A DNA stretch of 64,000 bases from Trinickia fusca. Its GTDB lineage: Bacteria; Pseudomonadota; Gammaproteobacteria; Burkholderiales; Burkholderiaceae. The position numbers and the translations under genes were made by a program. Positions 33,753-41,070 of the stretch are shown one piece after another (within the stretch, counting starts at the first letter, position 1; every line of letters starts with the position of its first letter). The DNA lies in NCBI RefSeq assembly GCF_003628145.1, contig NZ_RBZV01000006.1, forward strand, positions 220,875-284,874, given 5' to 3'. The notes under the pieces are model-generated. The model did not search any database. It was not told the origin of the DNA and worked only from the letters and a program-made list of their open reading frames with translations.

Positions 33753-34518
33753 CCCGCGTTCCTCGTTCTTAGCCGGTCGGACTATTCAGCAGGGGACGAA
33801 TTCTAATTCACGGAAGTGTAAAAATCGATAGCAACATCATTCGAAACATCACGATAATATACAAAATGTAAATTCTTCTTACGCGATGCATTTCGGGTTA
33901 TCAATTTTCAGGAAAGTAATGCCGAATTCTTTCCACCAATGAAATTGGCCAGCAACATTTACTTTTTATGCTTTTCGTTTGCCCCCGAGCAGTAGTCACC
34001 TACCTAGCAGCACACTGGGCCACCGCGCTCTTGACGAACAGAATGGGAGATATCAGTCCACGGACTTTCCTCGAAGCCTGTTGGCTCTGCGTATGGGAGC
34101 AGGTCACTCGCGAAGTAGCTCGATCCAGGAATCCTACACGCCGACAGCCCTTACTCGCCTCGACAATCTACGTACTGTCTCGTGTCTTGGTTCAAGCGGC
34201 TATTCGGCTGGTGATTCGTCAGCGATCGTCAACTGGCGATCCTGGTTAGAAGATTCTGGTGCTGCCGCAACATCACCACGAGGCAGTATCATTTGCGACC
34301 TAGGCAGCACCATCCCGCATACGCTCGTCGTCGGACATCCGCTGCTGCTCTGTATTTCGCCGCAAACGTTGCTGGCGAAAGGTAATTCAGCGCGCTGCGC
34401 GGCCGTTCTTCGTTGTAGTCCTGGCGCCATGCCGCGACGAGCGGAAATCCAAGAATCAAAATATTTTCTTCCTATACTCGTAGGCGGACGCCCCGTCTAC
34501 CGAGTCGAGGAAAGACTG
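33753..34518. other. AT-rich upstream region of vgrG and open frame before the glycosylase
   Basis: 766 bp without a recognised gene. The part next to vgrG (~33790-33970) is strikingly AT-rich and probably holds its promoter. From 33979 an open frame continues in phase into the DNA glycosylase at 34519, but its ~180 predicted residues (Ser-rich, no domain recognised) do not look convincingly coding. It may be leader sequence, or the remnant of another gene of the adjoining cassette. Confidence 0.45.
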
Positions 34519-35382
34519 ATGTATGATGCGACGCCCCGCGGATGTACTCCAGCAGCGCACGAAAAAACTACGAGACAAGCACCGGTCCAGATGCAAACCA
34601 TGTACGCCCACATCGCAGGTGAGCTCCGCAAACTGACCCTACCATCAGTGCACGAAGAAGTGCTCCCTGGCATCTGTTGGGGGGCGTTCGATGAGCTGAT
34701 GACCCCCGCCTATTGGCGCGGGCAAGCTTGGCAACACATAGAATCCGGCACCTTCTGCGATTTTCGCCTCGGCCGCTCGCTTGAGGAAGAGGTTGCTGCG
34801 TGTCTGCTTGGAGGCTGGGGGATGCCAGCCGAGTTGGCCTTGGCTGCCTATTCGCGCGTTCGGGAGCGAAACCTTCTTCGCGCGGGCACCACTGCGCAAG
34901 ATCTCGAAGAAGCGTTGAGTGAGCCGTTCACTTTTCAAGGTCGCGAGCGCAAATACCGATTCATCCGACAGAAGGCGCGGTATCTAAGCGGCTGCCTTGA
35001 GCAACTGGCCGGCTTCACTCCGCCCGAGGACGACATCGCTTTTCGAGACCGGTTGAATGAGCTGCCGGGCATCGGCCTCAAGACGGCCTCATGGATTGTT
35101 CGCAACCTTCGCCCGCAGAGCGAGGTTGCGATTCTGGACATTCACATTCTTCGAGTTGGCCAATACCTTGGCCTGTTCCCAGAGGACTGGCAGCCAGAGA
35201 CGCACTACCTACAGCTCGAAGCGCGTTTCGTCGCGTTCGCTCGCGCAATCGATGTCTCTGCAGCCACACTCGACGGTCTCATGTGGGACCACATGCGCCG
35301 TCTGTCCGCCGTCATGCGGAAAACTCGCGTGCAGTCCGAGCAACTAGAGCTCTTCGCAGACGACAGCGCCAGCGTCCACTAA
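34519..35382 (+). CDS. HhH-GPD DNA glycosylase, OGG-like
   Basis: A 287-residue helix-hairpin-helix base-excision glycosylase. The hairpin motif reads LPGIGLKTASWIV, and the Gly/Pro-Asp part AILDIHILR. Lys188 and Asp207 fall where the catalytic Lys and Asp of 8-oxoguanine glycosylase OGG1 lie (compare LPGVGTKVADCI and PVDVH). A bifunctional glycosylase/lyase is therefore likely. The start is ATG 34519, with GAGGAAAG six bases upstream; ATG 34591 is an alternative. It converges with the small-protein/PfkB/QueC/SagB operon, 14 bp apart. OGG-like and QueC-like genes are known ancillary genes of type IV CBASS, which is why I treat them as one module. Confidence 0.85.
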   Translation: MYDATPRGCTPAAHEKTTRQAPVQMQTMYAHIAGELRKLTLPSVHEEVLPGICWGAFDELMTPAYWRGQAWQHIESGTFCDFRLGRSLEEEVAACLLGGWGMPAELALAAYSRVRERNLLRAGTTAQDLEEALSEPFTFQGRERKYRFIRQKARYLSGCLEQLAGFTPPEDDIAFRDRLNELPGIGLKTASWIVRNLRPQSEVAILDIHILRVGQYLGLFPEDWQPETHYLQLEARFVAFARAIDVSAATLDGLMWDHMRRLSAVMRKTRVQSEQLELFADDSASVH

Positions 35383-35396
35383 CAAAACCGTGCAGG

Positions 35397-36059
35397 TCAG
35401 TCTTGTACCGGTAATCCGATTGCAGCGGCACCGACGGCAAGAAGCTGCTCTGCCGAAGGAAGGGCTGAAACGACCTCGTTGCCGAGTAGCCCCAGCGGGC
35501 AGAAGCCGAGTCCGAACAGCTCGGCTACTAGCGCTAGCGTCTGAAGCGTAGCGCCGGCGTCGCGCCAAACGAGCGTCTCGCCATGCGCGTACGCACTCAT
35601 CGGACGAGCCATGTCGGCAACGAGCGTGAGGAACGCCCCACTCGCGCTGGGAAGTATACGTTGGCATTTACTGATCCATGCATCGCGCGCTTCTGCCGAA
35701 AATGAGAGCTTCTCGAGCATGCACGAATCGGCATTGACGCGAAAAACGGCCGACTCGTTGAATAGCAACACCGAGATTGGATGGAGTGCGCCGGCCGATA
35801 GTGATGGACGGCGGCTTCGTCGCAGCGTGTCCCCTTCTTTCCAAAACCGAGGCGTCAGCGCGAAAAGCAGCGCGCCAACCGTCAACTCCAGCGGGGCTAG
35901 CAAGAGCGCGCGAGTGGAGCGGCGTTGCTCGAACACGTCGACGAACCCCCTTCGTGCGGGAGCGCTGAATGGTTCGAACGGCGTGCTCGATTCAAGCGGC
36001 CACGCGTAGTCCGAATACGGACCATCGCCTAGCGGTCGTGGGTCTTCAGTATGGGTCAA
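35397..36059 (-). CDS. SagB/nitroreductase-like oxidoreductase
   Basis: A ~220-residue protein resembling SagB-type dehydrogenases of the nitroreductase superfamily, which use FMN. Family-like blocks are FVDVFEQRRSTR (the N-terminal ExRRSxR motif), RRSRRPSLSAGALHPISVLL (the 'PSaGalhp' motif), and WRDAGATLQTLALVAELFGLGFCPLGLLG. SagB enzymes oxidise azolines in peptide natural products, but no azoline-forming partner is present. The start is probably TTG 36059, preceded by GAGGAG at seven bases and overlapping the end of the QueC-like gene by 14 bp; a longer version from 36128 has no ribosome site. Last gene of the operon; its substrate may be the product of the QueC-like enzyme. Confidence 0.7.
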   Translation of the reverse strand: MTHTEDPRPLGDGPYSDYAWPLESSTPFEPFSAPARRGFVDVFEQRRSTRALLLAPLELTVGALLFALTPRFWKEGDTLRRSRRPSLSAGALHPISVLLFNESAVFRVNADSCMLEKLSFSAEARDAWISKCQRILPSASGAFLTLVADMARPMSAYAHGETLVWRDAGATLQTLALVAELFGLGFCPLGLLGNEVVSALPSAEQLLAVGAAAIGLPVQD

Positions 36060-36642
36060 ACCCAAGCTCCTCGAGCGTCTCGTAATGCTTTCTGCAGCCA
36101 CGGCACATCCCGCAAGCTTCATTGGCAACGTGACAGGAGTGAGCCCATGCGAGCAAGTCGCTTGAAACGCCAGACGTCTTGATGAGTTCCGCGCCGTTCA
36201 GTCTGATAGCGGGAGCTTCGAGCGTTATCCCGCCTTCCTGGCATCGCAGCAATGCACTCATGGCTGCGATGAACTCAGGCTTGCCGTCCGCATGGATGCC
36301 ATCGGTCCGAAGTGAACCTATCAGAAGCTTGTTCACATTGAGCGTGACGACCTTCATCGCAGCCAAAGTGACCAGCATCTGGTTGCGAAATGGCCACCAC
36401 TCCGATACAGGAGCGAGCGTCGCGGGCGCAAGGCCCGCCATGTCGCCGCTACCCAGTGCGCTCAAGTCGGCTTCAATTACGTGGTGTTCGATGTTCAGCA
36501 CTTCACACACTGCAGCTGCGGCACGTACCTCCGCCTGGGCTGCGCGCTGGCCATATGCCACCGTGATGCCAACTTCCGGACGCACCCAGTAAGCGATCGC
36601 GACCGAGTCCATACCACCAGACAGAAGAAGTGCGGTCCTCAT
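36046..36642 (-). CDS. QueC-like 7-cyano-7-deazaguanine synthase family protein
   Basis: A 198-residue QueC homologue, somewhat shorter than housekeeping QueC (~230). The ATP-binding PP-loop is SGGMDS (residues 8-13). The 'PGRN' substrate block is WPFRNQ (R86, N87). Four Cys at 170, 177, 180 and 183 make the zinc site (CGMCRGC core). All catalytic elements of carboxy-deazaguanine amidation/nitrile formation are thus present. No other queuosine gene (queD, queE, queF, tgt) is in the window, which argues for a dedicated role rather than tRNA modification. ATG 36642 overlaps the PfkB-fusion stop by 4 bp. QueC-like genes occur in Qat and type IV CBASS defence operons. Confidence 0.88.
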   Translation of the reverse strand: MRTALLLSGGMDSVAIAYWVRPEVGITVAYGQRAAQAEVRAAAAVCEVLNIEHHVIEADLSALGSGDMAGLAPATLAPVSEWWPFRNQMLVTLAAMKVVTLNVNKLLIGSLRTDGIHADGKPEFIAAMSALLRCQEGGITLEAPAIRLNGAELIKTSGVSSDLLAWAHSCHVANEACGMCRGCRKHYETLEELGFDPY

Positions 36643-37838
36643 GCTTTCCACGCCGTGTAATGTAGCGCCGTCACAAAGTCGAAGAACATGTTGCAGTCCG
36701 AGCCAACAACCATTTTCAGGTCTTCTCCATTGACGGCCTGGGCAAGGGCATATACGGGGATGTTCTTCGCGCGCGCGTAGCCGACTTCGAAGACGGTGCC
36801 TGCGTCGAGACCATCGAGAATCGCGAAGACTCGATCACAGGAGTTCAAGGCCTCGATGTCCTTCGGACCCACCTCGTGGGCAGGACCTCGGCCGATGTCG
36901 TGAACTGGAGAGAACACCTCTAGGCCAAGCTCACCCAAGCAACGTCGCGCCTCGTCCACGAGCCATCGTTGTCCGAGATTGAAGAACGGACTGGCCAGAT
37001 AGACCCTCCCGGAAACCGTGGACGCAGGCTTGCGCCGAATCTCTGATAGCTCGTGAGCTGGGGCTGCAGGCAAACCCATCGTTTCCGCGTATTGCGAGAC
37101 AGCGCGCGAAGCAAGTTCTGCCGCGGCAGAAGGGCTGGCGTGATGTACCGCCCATTGCGCAGCGAAGATGGCAGCAAACACGTCGCCCGAGCCGATGGTC
37201 CATACCATGTCGCTTCGGTAAGCCGGAATATGCATCTCTGCGCCGCCGGCCGTGTACACGTACGCACCGGCCGGCCCCGACTTGACTACAACGACTTCAG
37301 CGCCGCGTTTCAATAGCAACGTTGCAGCCGCCTTCGGGTCAGAATCTCCCGCCATCGCGGTAATCTCACTTCGGTTGGCGACAATCGCAAGATGCTCGGC
37401 TTGGCTGCCGTTATCTCGGAAAGGTTCCGGATGGAATGCAGATTGTGGGTCGTAGACGCACCATTTGGCGTCCACCTTCCCAGAACCCTCGAGCATCCCG
37501 AAACGCAGCACCACCTCGGCGTTAACTTCGATTGACTCGTGCGCGTGAATGCGCGCGAGAGCCGGCCGAATGACAGGCGTCGACATGCAATGCACATATT
37601 CAAACGAGATACCAGTCCGAGCGGCAGTTATGACCAGGTCGAATTTGTACAGTGTTGCCGCTGTCTTGAATTCGGTTTCGACGTCCGGGTGCGCGTAGGT
37701 GTGCAGCGTCACCTTGTCGACGTGACTGACCAGTGTGGTCGCCGCTCGCCCACCAGAACCGAAAATTTGGTCCCATACAGGCCAGATACAATGTTCATGA
37801 TAGACGCCGCCAACGACGGTAATTTCGCTTTGCCTCAC
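36639..37838 (-). CDS. PfkB-family kinase fused to nucleoside 2-deoxyribosyltransferase-like domain
   Basis: A 399-residue fusion. Residues 1-~260 are a ribokinase/PfkB-like sugar or nucleoside kinase with the GSGD anion-hole motif (G216-D219, Asp219 the catalytic base) and an N-terminal Gly-Gly substrate motif. Residues ~277-399 are a nucleoside 2-deoxyribosyltransferase-type domain: VYLASPFFN, SPVHDIG, AILDGLDAGTVFEVGYA, with Glu351 as the nucleophile. Such domains cleave or swap bases on deoxynucleosides. The start is GTG 37838, which overlaps the upstream stop by 4 bp (GTGA); the preceding 27 codons of open frame belong to the upstream gene. I infer a role in handling a (deaza)nucleoside made or released by the neighbouring enzymes. 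Confidence 0.87.
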   Translation of the reverse strand: MRQSEITVVGGVYHEHCIWPVWDQIFGSGGRAATTLVSHVDKVTLHTYAHPDVETEFKTAATLYKFDLVITAARTGISFEYVHCMSTPVIRPALARIHAHESIEVNAEVVLRFGMLEGSGKVDAKWCVYDPQSAFHPEPFRDNGSQAEHLAIVANRSEITAMAGDSDPKAAATLLLKRGAEVVVVKSGPAGAYVYTAGGAEMHIPAYRSDMVWTIGSGDVFAAIFAAQWAVHHASPSAAAELASRAVSQYAETMGLPAAPAHELSEIRRKPASTVSGRVYLASPFFNLGQRWLVDEARRCLGELGLEVFSPVHDIGRGPAHEVGPKDIEALNSCDRVFAILDGLDAGTVFEVGYARAKNIPVYALAQAVNGEDLKMVVGSDCNMFFDFVTALHYTAWKA

Positions 37839-38212
37839 GCCAGTCGCACCCGCACCTGGCAGGAGCCACCCTGGATACCCAATACCTCTGCGACGTACCG
37901 ACGACCGCTCTGGATGCACTCGATAAATTGAAGCATGGAGCGCGAAGTAATAGACCCGACGATTTGCCCGGTGTTGTCCTGCGCGACGAGCCGTTGCGGC
38001 GGCCCCGCCATAAACACCACTTCGAGCAGGGTGCCCGGTCCCACGTTACGCAATGCAGCCGGCGAAACTGAGTTGAGCGACGTCACTTCGTCAATGACGC
38101 ACGGGTCATCGACGACGCCTCCACCACTACCACCTCCGCTCCTCTTCGGATCCAGGACAGGTGCCTTTGGTTCCGGCCGCCAATCACCACTTCCTCCACC
38201 GCCTCCAGACAT
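37835..38212 (-). CDS. Small protein with Gly-rich N-terminus, first gene of the QueC-like operon
   Basis: A 125-residue protein I do not recognise. It opens MSGGGGGSGDW, has a second Gly/Ser run at residues 25-32, and then a compact ~85-residue domain from Cys38. That domain is beta-rich in appearance: TLLEVVFMAG, RLVAQDNTGQIVGSITS, YVAEVLGIQGGSCQVRVRL, vaguely like small HIRAN or Sm-type barrels. After removal of Met the N-terminus would be a flexible Ser-Gly tail. In Qat-type defence operons the QueC-like enzyme is paired with a protein whose N-terminus is Gly-rich, so this may be the modified substrate. Its TGA overlaps the GTG of the next gene. Confidence 0.7.
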   Translation of the reverse strand: MSGGGGGSGDWRPEPKAPVLDPKRSGGGSGGGVVDDPCVIDEVTSLNSVSPAALRNVGPGTLLEVVFMAGPPQRLVAQDNTGQIVGSITSRSMLQFIECIQSGRRYVAEVLGIQGGSCQVRVRLA

Positions 38213-38851
38213 ACTTCCCCCGCATTTTTTGTGTGGATGTTAATAGCCTATCGAGAGCATTATGATGTAAAACGTTTTCGACCCCAGGCGCCGGCGTATA
38301 TGCATCGCTGAAAGACATCGCCTGCGAAATTTCTTAAAATGGAACTCTCGACCCGCCAGTCTAAATTTACTAACTATTTTTTAGTAGCTGTAGAAAGTGA
38401 CAGGTTTCCGAGCAGAGCAAGGCGTTAATGGAGACAATCGGCCGAAAAATAACCAGAGCATGCTCTTCTAATCCCGGGACCGGGCCTTCAGTTGCTACAC
38501 CTTCACTGAAAGCGCCAACGCTCCGGTCGCGAGATAGAAGCGACGGCTTTCGAGGATGAAGCGGCCGCCCGAACGGCTGCCTAACCATCTCGCCCTATGT
38601 CTGAGAGTGGCCGGCTACTGACTAGCAACGGCCAATGATGAAATTTCCGGCCAGAAATAGGGGTGCTAGCAAAGCCGCGGTCATGAACACCCATGAACAC
38701 GTGAATCAGCCCACCGGAGCTTTATCCGGCACCTTTGGAGTAGCAGTATCGTGGCTATAAATAAGAATGGCTAAGCTGTTATAGAGAAGCGCAGAATCCG
38801 CGCCAGTCCGGAACGATATCTGATAGTCCACCGCAGCGCCAAGGAGTGACC
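38213..38851. other. Gene-free edge of the accessory island
   Basis: About 640 bp with no gene I can support. The first ~200 bp are AT-rich (TTTTTAGTAGC, TTTCTTAAAATGG) and probably carry the promoter of the small-protein/PfkB/QueC operon. From ~38700 the base composition returns to that of the core genes. This is where the island appears to end, but I see no tRNA gene or direct repeat that would mark an attachment site. Confidence 0.5.
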
Positions 38852-39271
38852 GTGGCTGCGCATTGGGAGCATTTCCATCACGACGCTGACATCGGCGTGC
38901 GCGGCCTCGGCGCTACGCTCGATGAAGCCTACGCGCAAGCCGCCCTTGCACTGACGGCCATCGTCACCGATCCCGCCCTGGTACGCCCCATGCAGTCGGT
39001 CGGCATCGCGTGCCACGCCCCCGATCGCGAATTGTTGCTCGTCGACTGGCTCAATGCCGTCACCTACGAAATGGCCGTTCGCCACGTCGTATTCAGTCGT
39101 TTCGATGTGGCTTTGAAGCCGCAAGGGCTGACGGCACACGCCTTCGGCGAAGCACTCGATCGAGCCCGGCATCATCCCGCCGTCGAACCGAAGGGCGCGA
39201 CCTACACTGAACTCATCGTGCGCAGCCAAAGCGACGGTACATGGCTGGCGCAATGCGTGATCGACGTCTGA
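38852..39271 (+). CDS. Archease family protein, RtcB ligase activator
   Basis: A 139-residue archease. Typical features are the opening WEHFHHDADIGVRGLGATLDEAYAQAALAL, with the conserved metal-binding Asp in the H-x-A-D-I segment, and the C-terminal KGATYTELIVR. Archease speeds guanylation and turnover of the RNA ligase RtcB. The gene sits 12 bp upstream of rtcB, so the pair is an operon. Start GTG 38852 is preferred because AAGGAG is five bases upstream; GTG 38846 overlaps that site. Archease-RtcB pairing is well known in archaea and many bacteria. Confidence 0.9.
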   Translation: MAAHWEHFHHDADIGVRGLGATLDEAYAQAALALTAIVTDPALVRPMQSVGIACHAPDRELLLVDWLNAVTYEMAVRHVVFSRFDVALKPQGLTAHAFGEALDRARHHPAVEPKGATYTELIVRSQSDGTWLAQCVIDV

Positions 39272-39283
39272 GTGGGGGTACGC

Positions 39284-40717
39284 ATGAACCTCTCCCTCCT
39301 TGAACAGCATAGCGACTTCGAGTGGCACATTCCCGCGACCGGCAAGATGCGCGTGCCCGGCATCATCTATGCAGAGCGCGGCTTGCTTGAAGACATGGAT
39401 AACAAGGTCTATGAACAGGTCTGCCACGTCGCCGCACTGCCGGGCATCGTCAGCGCGTCGTTCGCCATGCCGGATGCGCACTGGGGCTACGGCTTTCCGA
39501 TCGGCGGGGTCGCCGCGTTCGATCCCGAAGCTGGCGGTGTCGTCTCGGCCGGCGGAGTCGGCTTCGACATCTCGTGCGGCGTCCGCACGCTACATACCGG
39601 CCTCGTCCGAGCGCAAGTCGACGCGGTGAAGGCACGTCTGGCCGATACCTTGTTCGCGCGCATTCCAGCCGGTGTGGGCAGCACCGGCCCCGTGCACCTG
39701 TCGGCAACGAAGATCGACGACATGCTGGCTGGCGGCGCCAAGTGGGCCGTCGATCAAGGCTACGGCACGCAGGCCGATCTCGAACGGATCGAAGAGCGGG
39801 GCATGGCGCATCACGCCAAGCCTGCCGCCGTGTCGCCTCAGGCGAAGAAGCGTCAGCGCGACGAAATGGGGACGCTTGGCTCGGGCAACCATTACCTCGA
39901 AGTGCAGGAGGTCGACGAGATCTATGCGCCGTCGATTGCCGAGGGGCTTGGCTTACAGCGCGGCCAGATCGTCGTGTCGATTCATTGCGGCTCGCGTGGG
40001 CTCGGCCATCAGATCGGCACGGAATTCCTCCGGGAGATGGTCGTTGAGGCCAAGCACTATGGCATCGATCTGCCCGATCGCGAACTCGCCTGTGCACCGA
40101 TTCAATCGGAACTCGGCCAACGCTACCTGGGCGCCATGCGCGCCGCGATCAACTGTGCGCTGGCGAACCGCCAGATCCTCACGCATCTGGCGCGCGAGGC
40201 GTTCTCGAAAGTGCTGCCGCAGGCATGTCTGACCCTGCTCTATGACGTCTCGCACAACACGTGCAAGGTCGAACACCATCTCGTCGACGGCAAGACGAAA
40301 CGGCTCTTCGTGCATCGCAAAGGCGCCACGCGCGCGTTCGGCCCCGGCCATCCCGACCTGCCCGACTCGATCCGCGATCTGGGGCAACCGGTACTGATCG
40401 GCGGCAGCATGGGGACGTCGTCGTATGTACTCGTCGGCTCGAATGAAGGGGCGGATGAACGTGCGTTCGGCTCCGCTTGTCATGGTGCCGGCCGCAACAT
40501 GAGCCGCACGCACGCTGCCGCGCGCTGGCGCGGACGAGCGATCGTCGAAGAGCTGGCGAGCCGCGGCATTCTGATTCGGAGTCCTTCCGATCGTGGCGTA
40601 GCCGAGGAAGCACCGGGCGCGTATAAGGACGTTCAAGCCGTCGTCGATGCTGCCCAAGCCGCAGGCCTCGCACGCAAGGTCGTACGGCTCGTGCCCGTCG
40701 TCTGCATCAAGGGATAG
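39284..40717 (+). CDS. rtcB: RNA-splicing ligase RtcB
   Basis: A 477-residue RtcB, which joins 2',3'-cyclic phosphate or 3'-phosphate RNA ends to 5'-OH ends with GTP and Mn2+. Family motifs are present: SFAMPDAHWGYGFPIGGVAAFD with the metal-binding Asp/His, GGVGFDISCGVRTLHTGL with the metal Cys, MGTLGSGNHYLEVQEVD, IHCGSRGLGHQIG, and GSMGTSSYVLVG. The guanylated His is expected in the HGAGR-type segment, here ACHGAGRNMSRTHAA. Start ATG 39284 follows the archease stop after 12 bp. It may serve RNA repair; no RtcR regulator or RtcA cyclase is seen nearby. Confidence 0.95.
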   Translation: MNLSLLEQHSDFEWHIPATGKMRVPGIIYAERGLLEDMDNKVYEQVCHVAALPGIVSASFAMPDAHWGYGFPIGGVAAFDPEAGGVVSAGGVGFDISCGVRTLHTGLVRAQVDAVKARLADTLFARIPAGVGSTGPVHLSATKIDDMLAGGAKWAVDQGYGTQADLERIEERGMAHHAKPAAVSPQAKKRQRDEMGTLGSGNHYLEVQEVDEIYAPSIAEGLGLQRGQIVVSIHCGSRGLGHQIGTEFLREMVVEAKHYGIDLPDRELACAPIQSELGQRYLGAMRAAINCALANRQILTHLAREAFSKVLPQACLTLLYDVSHNTCKVEHHLVDGKTKRLFVHRKGATRAFGPGHPDLPDSIRDLGQPVLIGGSMGTSSYVLVGSNEGADERAFGSACHGAGRNMSRTHAAARWRGRAIVEELASRGILIRSPSDRGVAEEAPGAYKDVQAVVDAAQAAGLARKVVRLVPVVCIKG

Positions 40718-40747
40718 TGCACCGCCCTCATCAGACCCTACTCGTCC

Positions 40748-40996
40748 TTATTCGTCGACGTCCGGCTCTTCCGTTTCCAGGATCGCCAGCACATGCGCCG
40801 CCCTGCCGTGCAATTCGTAGTGGGGCGTGCGTTGCAGACGCTGGTCGCTTCGGCGCCAGGTGTAAGCGTCGAGCACTTCGGCGCTGGTCGCTCCCGTCGA
40901 CATGATCCTCTCGATGACATCGTCCTCGAGCGGCCCGATGATGTCTCGGATCTCGGTTGCCGTCGCCGGCGACGAACTTGATGAGTGAGGGTTCAT
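40748..40996 (-). CDS. Conserved-looking small hypothetical protein
   Basis: An 82-residue protein, MNPHSSSSSPATATEIRDII then GPLEDDVIERIMSTG. It contains a predicted three-helix segment (~15-75) and an acidic tail (ETEEPDVDE). A very good ribosome site (GGAGG, six bases before ATG 40996) supports that it is real and rules out the longer upstream frame. No family recognised; proteins of this size and pattern are common as unannotated genes in Burkholderiaceae. Convergent with rtcB. Confidence 0.65.
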   Translation of the reverse strand: MNPHSSSSSPATATEIRDIIGPLEDDVIERIMSTGATSAEVLDAYTWRRSDQRLQRTPHYELHGRAAHVLAILETEEPDVDE

Positions 40997-41070
40997 AGGG
41001 CCTCCATCCAAAGCGCGCGTCCGCGCTCCGCCAGCATAGCGCATCGCCAACCTCACGCAAGCCGCCGCCA

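Noticed and set aside
32988..33806. 272-residue plus-strand frame
   Set aside because: Antisense to vgrG; VgrG motifs settle the coding strand.
36046..36642. Housekeeping queuosine synthesis
   Set aside because: No queD, queE, queF or tgt is in the window, and the gene is embedded in an operon with unrelated enzymes on an accessory island.
34519..38212. Classification of the cassette as ordinary type IV CBASS or Qat
   Set aside because: No CD-NTase, TGT-like, QatA-type ATPase or TatD-type gene could be recognised in the cassette or its flanks.
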